Assembly: GCA_030151165.1 (NCBI GenBank) | Contig: JASLEM010000032.1 | Location: 1-7,883 of the forward strand | Length of the DNA: 7,883 nucleotides | Direction: 5' to 3' | Source of the DNA: Burkholderiaceae bacterium | GTDB taxonomy: Bacteria > Pseudomonadota > Gammaproteobacteria > Burkholderiales > Burkholderiaceae | In this document: positions 6,708 through 7,883 of the stretch, one piece after another | Numbering within the stretch: position 1 is the first letter of the stretch | How the letters are laid out: every line of letters begins with the position of its first letter | The notes under the pieces: generated by a model | The model's input: the letters and a program-made list of their open reading frames with translations, nothing else | The model's database searches: none | What the model was told of the DNA's origin: nothing | Program-made: the position numbers and the translations under genes

Positions 6708-7652
6708 TCAACCGCGTTGCAGGTGGACGAAGAACCCGCCGATCGCCTCGCCGCGGCTCTCGCGCAGCGGGCCGCGCTCGAAGCGCAGCACGTGCAGGCC
6801 GCGCGCCGCCGCGAGGCCGCGAAGGTAGGCCTCGGAATGGTTGAAGCGCAGGCTGGGCAGCAGGTCGAAGCCGGCGTCCGCGTCGCCGGCCTCGACCGTG
6901 AACGCGAACACGCCGCCCGGCTCGAGCACCCGCGCGACGGCGTCGAAGGCCGGCGCGAGGTTGCCGAGGTAGATGAAGACGTCGCACGCGACGACCAGGT
7001 CGTGGCGCTCCGCCGTCGACGCCAGGTAGGCCACCAGCTCGCCGACGTGCAGCGCGTCGTACAGGCCCGTCGCGGACGCCGCGGCGATCATCCGCGGCGC
7101 GAGGTCGACGCCGACCAGCCGCCGCGCGAGCGGCCGCAGCAGCGGCGCCGCGAGCCCGCTGCCGCAGCCGAGATCGAGCGCGGACGCCGCCCCGTGCGGC
7201 AGCAGCGTGGCCAGCGGCGCGGTCACCTCGAGGTGGCCGCGGTAGCGGAGCGTCTCGACGAGATCGCGCTCGAAGCCGTCGGCGTACTCGTCGAACAGCG
7301 CGCGCACGAAGGCCGGCGGCGCGGCCTCGGGCAAGGCGCCCAGGCCCAGCGCGCCGAGGAAGTAGCGGTGGCTCGCGGCATCCTCGCCGCATGCGATCGC
7401 GCGCTCGAAGCAGACGCGCGCGTCGGCCAGGCGCCCGGCCTGGCGCAGCAGGTGGCCGCGCAGCGTCCAGGCGGGGCCGAGGCGCGCGTCGAGCGCGCAG
7501 GCCCGCTCGTAGGCCTGCAGCGCCTCGAAGGGCTGGCCGAGATGCTGCAGCGTCTGGCCGATCGCGAGGGGCACGCGCGCGTCCGCGGGCGTCACGCGCG
7601 CGCGCTCGCGCAGGGCCGCGAGGGCCTCGGCCAGGCTGCTCTCGCCCGCCAT
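6708..7652 (-). CDS. TPR-containing class I SAM-dependent methyltransferase
   Basis: A 314-aa cytosolic protein with no signal peptide or membrane segment. Residues about 23-90 form two TPR-like helical pairs (ARVPLAIGQTLQHLGQPFEAL with YERACALD; then AWTLRGHLLRQAGRLADAR with CFERAIACG), a protein-binding module. A linker with ALFDEYADGFERDLVETL leads into a Rossmann methyltransferase. Motif I is LDLGCGSGLAAPLL (159-172), the acidic ribose-binding residue is Asp183 in GVDLAPRMI, the motif IV region is VVACDVFIYLGNL (220-232), and VLEPGGVFAFTVE (242-254) is the usual strand-5 region. The arrangement matches the predicted TPR-repeat methyltransferases of COG4976; the substrate is unknown and may be a protein or small molecule. 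The ATG lies 19 bases after the stop of the decarboxylase gene on the same strand, so the two are probably co-transcribed. The ribosome site is weak (GGGCGAC just before the ATG). The ORF is complete and nothing looks broken. Confidence 0.92.
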   Translation of the reverse strand: MAGESSLAEALAALRERARVTPADARVPLAIGQTLQHLGQPFEALQAYERACALDARLGPAWTLRGHLLRQAGRLADARVCFERAIACGEDAASHRYFLGALGLGALPEAAPPAFVRALFDEYADGFERDLVETLRYRGHLEVTAPLATLLPHGAASALDLGCGSGLAAPLLRPLARRLVGVDLAPRMIAAASATGLYDALHVGELVAYLASTAERHDLVVACDVFIYLGNLAPAFDAVARVLEPGGVFAFTVEAGDADAGFDLLPSLRFNHSEAYLRGLAAARGLHVLRFERGPLRESRGEAIGGFFVHLQRG

Positions 7653-7671
7653 GCGTCGCCCGCGCCGCCCG

Positions 7672-7883
7672 TCAGTGCGACGACGGGGTGTCGCGCACGC
7701 AGTCGACGAAGTAGTGCTTGCGGCCGAAGCTGTCGTCTTCCGTCACGAGGCCGTGCACGTCGGTGTCGAAGCCCGGGAAGCGCTCGTTGAACTCGCGCAC
7801 GAACTGCAGGTACGCGAGGATCTTGCGGTTGAAGCGTTCGCCCGGGATCAGCAGCGGGATGCCCGGCGGGTACGGCGTCAGCA
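7672..7883 (-). CDS. Orn/Lys/Arg decarboxylase, C-terminal end (5' partial)
   Basis: Only the last 69 residues are in the window; the gene continues past the right edge. The segment reads LTPYPPGIPLLIPGERFN, then ILAYLQFVREFNERFPGF and DTDVHGLV, ending DTPSSH before the TGA. This is the recognisable C-terminal domain of the fold-I PLP decarboxylases of the AdiA/CadA/SpeF group, usually about 750 aa, which make agmatine, cadaverine or putrescine from basic amino acids. These enzymes serve acid resistance or polyamine supply. The part seen does not tell which amino acid is used, and the PLP-lysine motif lies outside. The downstream methyltransferase gene follows after 19 bases, an operon-like spacing. 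Confidence 0.9.
   Translation of the reverse strand, partial: LTPYPPGIPLLIPGERFNRKILAYLQFVREFNERFPGFDTDVHGLVTEDDSFGRKHYFVDCVRDTPSSH

Noticed and set aside
6681..7790. 369-codon + strand frame opposite the methyltransferase
   Set aside because: Composition is typical of antisense shadow (Arg/Gln/Ala-rich), while the - strand shows complete methyltransferase motifs.

Overview
The window is very GC-rich (roughly 70 %), with dense, strongly GC3-biased coding. Gene content and protein similarity suggest a Burkholderia-type betaproteobacterium. That assignment rests on sequence style and remembered family resemblance, not on a search. Five genes can be supported, two of them cut by the window edges.

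Left part (1-4581, + strand): the last two genes of a tripartite drug-efflux operon. First is the inner-membrane RND pump, lacking only its N-terminus and closely resembling the MdtC/MuxC subfamily. It overlaps by 4 bp (ATGA) with a NodT/OprM-type outer-membrane factor lipoprotein. The periplasmic adaptor, and probably an MdtB-like partner pump, should lie upstream of the window. Both proteins carry a low-complexity Ala/Ser/Thr or Gly/Ser/Thr insertion. The outer-membrane factor also has an unusually long pre-signal N-terminus.

Middle (4582-6650): a 338-bp spacer holding a large imperfect inverted repeat (4601-4660) and a smaller hairpin, then a + strand lipoprotein gene. Its product has the framework of an alpha-amylase-family (GH13) glycosidase, with an N-terminal beta domain, a barrel and a C-terminal beta domain. 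All the usual catalytic signatures are lost, yet the reading frame is intact. It looks like a secreted, lipid-anchored GH13 pseudoenzyme and is the most interesting item here.

Right part (6708-7883, - strand): an operon-like pair read leftwards. The 3' end of an Orn/Lys/Arg decarboxylase gene enters from the right edge. Nineteen bases after its stop comes a TPR-plus-SAM-methyltransferase gene, which converges on the GH13-like gene with 57 bp between the stops. No tRNA, rRNA, CRISPR, insertion sequence or clear intrinsic terminator was seen.
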